In this document: positions 61,874 to 64,000 of the stretch, one piece after another
How positions within the stretch are numbered: position 1 is the stretch's first letter
How the letters are laid out: every line of letters begins with the position of its first letter
NCBI GenBank assembly: GCA_024500155.1
Contig: CM044860.1
Span: 3,766,501 to 3,830,500, forward strand
Length of the DNA stretch: 64,000 bases
Source of the DNA: Chenopodium formosanum
Lineage: Eukaryota > Streptophyta > Magnoliopsida > Caryophyllales > Amaranthaceae
Direction of reading: 5' to 3'
Made by a program: the position numbers and the translations under genes
Notes under the pieces: model-generated
What the model saw: the letters and a program-made list of their open reading frames with translations, nothing else
The model's database searches: none
Told to the model about the DNA's origin: nothing

Positions 61874-63519
61874 TCAATGCCGCTGCCTCCACTCTTGGAT
61901 GGCAGAACGAAGGGCATGATTGGGGACGAGATTGCAGTGTTCGAGTCGTAGATTAGTCATGGGGGACGTATCATGGTCACTATCAAGCCACCCTTGCAAT
62001 GCTTCCGCCTCATAAGTGTAGCCATCCGCTGCAACGTGTGGATCTTTCATGACTTCCTGAGAGTAGCACCGCAACTTTTGTCCATAAGACATGTAACCAA
62101 ATCTATATCTTAATATTAAAGGGAATTGTAAATAACAAAAACAGAACCCTGATACATATTTTGATGTAATTGAGTGTCTATGAAGGTATGTAAAATTAGA
62201 TATACCTGGAAAATAGGACAAATGAAATAAGATGGAGCTTGACGATGTTCATCTCCAAGATGGTATGACGTTGAACCCCCACAGGAAGTTCTCATTGGCT
62301 CCAGGATCCTCCATACATCAGGCTCCAAGTCTGGCCGATCACTTGCATTCTCCTCGCAACATCTCAATGCTAGCCGAGCCAATTGCTCAGCTTGCACAAA
62401 TGGCCAGTCTCCTGCTGAAGAATCCAAGAGGGTATCAAAACTGTTTTCATTCAAAGCGTCTTCCAATTCATATGTTATATCAGAAGCTGGTTTTCCAGTC
62501 AGCAATTCCAGCAGTATCAATCCAAAAGAGTAAACATCCATGGCAGGTGTAGCCACTCCTGTCATTATATACTCAGGATCAGTATACGAGGAACTGTTAG
62601 ACAACTCAGTTCCGAAGTCACTGATCTTGCATGTGAAGTTCGAGTCAAGGAAAATGGAGGTGGGGTTTAGAGCACCGTGAGCCACTCTTTCAGGTCCATG
62701 GCAATGAAGAAAGATTAGAGCACAACATAGTTCAGTGGCGATCCTTATTCGAGTTTGCCATGAAAGAGGAATATTATCCGTATCCCCTGTAGAGTTTAAT
62801 CTTTCTTGAAGACTTCCATTGGGGAGAAACTCATAGACAATAGCCCAAGCTTCAGGGCAAACTCCCATAAGAGTTACCACATTTGGATGTCTAAACTTGC
62901 TCAATATTTCAACCTAGTACATAACAGTGTAAGAGGATTTCAATAAATAAACAAATGGCATGGCTTAAGATCCAAAAGTGTTCAAAATATGATAATAAAA
63001 CTAGTAAAATACCTCCCGATGAAACTCTTGGGGACCTTGCAGGCCCTCAGGACGCCACATCTTTATAGTTACTTGTGTGTGGGAGATAACTCCTTTATAA
63101 ATGCTTCCATTCTCGCCTTCCCATAGTTGAAATGATGGGTCAAAGTCATTAGTCGCTCTTTCAATCTCTGCAAAAGTAAATGTGGTGAAGAACCTGAGGT
63201 CATCAGATTTGGATGCTGCTTCAGCCGACTGATTCAACAATTCTTCAGCTGTCTTGAGGACACTGTCACGTTCAATCTTCAAGTCATCGCGATCTTTCTC
63301 ACAAACCTGCAGCAGTTCTACATTAGAAATAAACCCTTCCTCTAATTCCTTCAGTACTTGATCGTAGTTTGCAACTTTGCCTTCCAACACTAAATTCTGA
63401 TCCATTGCATCCTGGTATTTTTCCCTAAGCTTGTCTCGATCATTCTTCAACTTTTCAAGTTCTTCCTCAAGTTCTTTACATTTTCTCTCTGCCTCTGCAT
63501 ATGCTCCTGATGATATATC
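61874..63519 (-). CDS. U-box/kinase-like E3 ubiquitin ligase (PUB33 type), C-terminal part; 5' end outside the window
   Basis: This group of plant U-box ligases joins an N-terminal UspA-like domain, a coiled coil, a receptor-like cytoplasmic kinase domain and a C-terminal U-box that recruits the E2. Visible exons are 63519-63013, 62913-62206 and 62056-61874, in frame, giving 465 residues. The first exon gives a long coiled coil (AEAERKCKELEEELEKLKND onward), then FTFAEIERATNDFD, where the kinase-like domain starts. The ATP-binding lysine is present (VTIKMW), as are DFG (KISDFGTEL) and PEY, but the catalytic-loop HRD is replaced by HGALNP and the glycine loop reads EGENGSIYKG. The U-box reads APSYFICPIFQEVMKDPHVAADGYTYE ... 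SPMTNLRLEHCNLVPNHALR, split by an intron after PIFQ. Earlier exons lie beyond 64000. The PUB32/33 subgroup is inferred from the matching end of the protein. Confidence 0.92.
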
Positions 63520-64000
63520 CTGTAAAATCAGCAGCCAGGTGACTGGTGAATGGTGCAAGGTGTAGAGAAGTTCAAGCTTTAGCACTAGTGACAAACAATT
63601 AGTCATCTCAAATGTTAGATATTTAAGCAAGCAAATCAATGATAAACAGATGGTAAAACTTCAAAAAAACTTTAAGCACGGCTATTTAAAGCTAGAGCTT
63701 TCTGCTGGAGGAAATTAACGAAAAGTGATAAAGCACCATGCAAAGCAAAAATTGAAATCACTTTCAAACCTTCTATCAAGCATCATCACAATCAAGGACC
63801 AAAGAGACCTCATGTCAGCATGTTGAAGTTATACGACACCATATTATGGTCCAAAAGAACCGTATATTAAACAAAATAAATGTCACTACAACATATCAAA
63901 ACAGAAACAAATCTGCTAATTTCAGCGCAGTGGCAGTTGATACAGCAAATGGCTGCCTTAAATTTTCTGTCTTAAGCACGGTTTACTTCAAAACTGCTTG
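63520..64000 (-). other. Intron of the PUB gene; no exon recognised to the window end
   Basis: An AG acceptor for the exon starting at 63519 is present (tttacag on the minus strand). The remaining sequence shows no coding resemblance, so the UspA-like part must lie further upstream. Confidence 0.6.

Noticed and set aside
62232..62552. 106-residue plus-strand frame opposite the PUB kinase exon
   Set aside because: Shadow of the real minus-strand coding exon 62206-62913.
1..64000. CRISPR arrays, bacterial operons, tRNA and rRNA genes
   Set aside because: No regularly spaced identical repeats, no cloverleaf-like sequence and no rRNA-like conserved blocks were seen; the gene structures are eukaryotic.

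Overview
The window is nuclear DNA from a flowering plant: AT-rich, intron-rich, with GT/AG introns, short non-autonomous transposons and complete genes for chloroplast, cuticle and secretory-pathway proteins. The psbR, PIP1 and ANTR2 proteins look eudicot, and the PIP1 N-terminus recalls Amaranthaceae (spinach/beet relatives). That placement is inference from memory of the families. There are no bacterial operons, CRISPR arrays or ribosome binding sites, and I saw no tRNA or rRNA gene.

Layout. Seven protein genes were reconstructed exon by exon, and every junction keeps frame. (1) 655-8058, minus: an 11-exon PHT4;4/ANTR2-type chloroplast anion/ascorbate transporter. (2) 10363-14620, minus: a 3-exon GPAT4/8-type cutin sn-2 acyltransferase with a phosphatase domain. 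(3) 20907-23397, minus: a 4-exon PIP1 aquaporin. (4) 28592-30573, plus: the 5-exon psbR gene for the photosystem II 10 kDa protein. (5) 34362-42837, minus: an 8-coding-exon SKP1-like 20/21 gene whose last coding exon carries a 4-bp duplication, with an orphan tail exon behind it. (6) 46424-54466, minus: a 14-exon SPPL4-type signal-peptide-peptidase-like intramembrane protease. (7) 61874-63519 and onward past the window end, minus: the C-terminal part of a kinase/U-box (PUB) E3 ligase with a degenerate kinase active site.

Between and inside the genes lies a dense population of short mobile elements: at least five copies of one Tourist-like MITE family (3-bp TTA/TGA target duplications), a second Tourist-like family, several Stowaway-like MITEs (TA target duplications), a hAT-like MITE, a TIR element, a truncated Ty1/copia element with its 5' LTR, and a SINE with a 17-bp target site duplication. 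A direct segmental duplication (23850-27430 and 31394-32840) brackets psbR. Because its two copies differ by MITE insertions, one copy serves as an empty-site control for the other.

The genes are not functionally linked in the way an operon is. They are neighbours with separate roles: chloroplast (ANTR2, psbR), cuticle (GPAT), water transport (PIP1), ubiquitination (SKP1-like, PUB) and membrane proteolysis (SPPL4). I did not find a convincing undescribed system. The best leads are the SKP1-like tail frameshift, the pseudokinase-like PUB, the psbR-flanking duplication and the duplicated splice donors in SPPL4.
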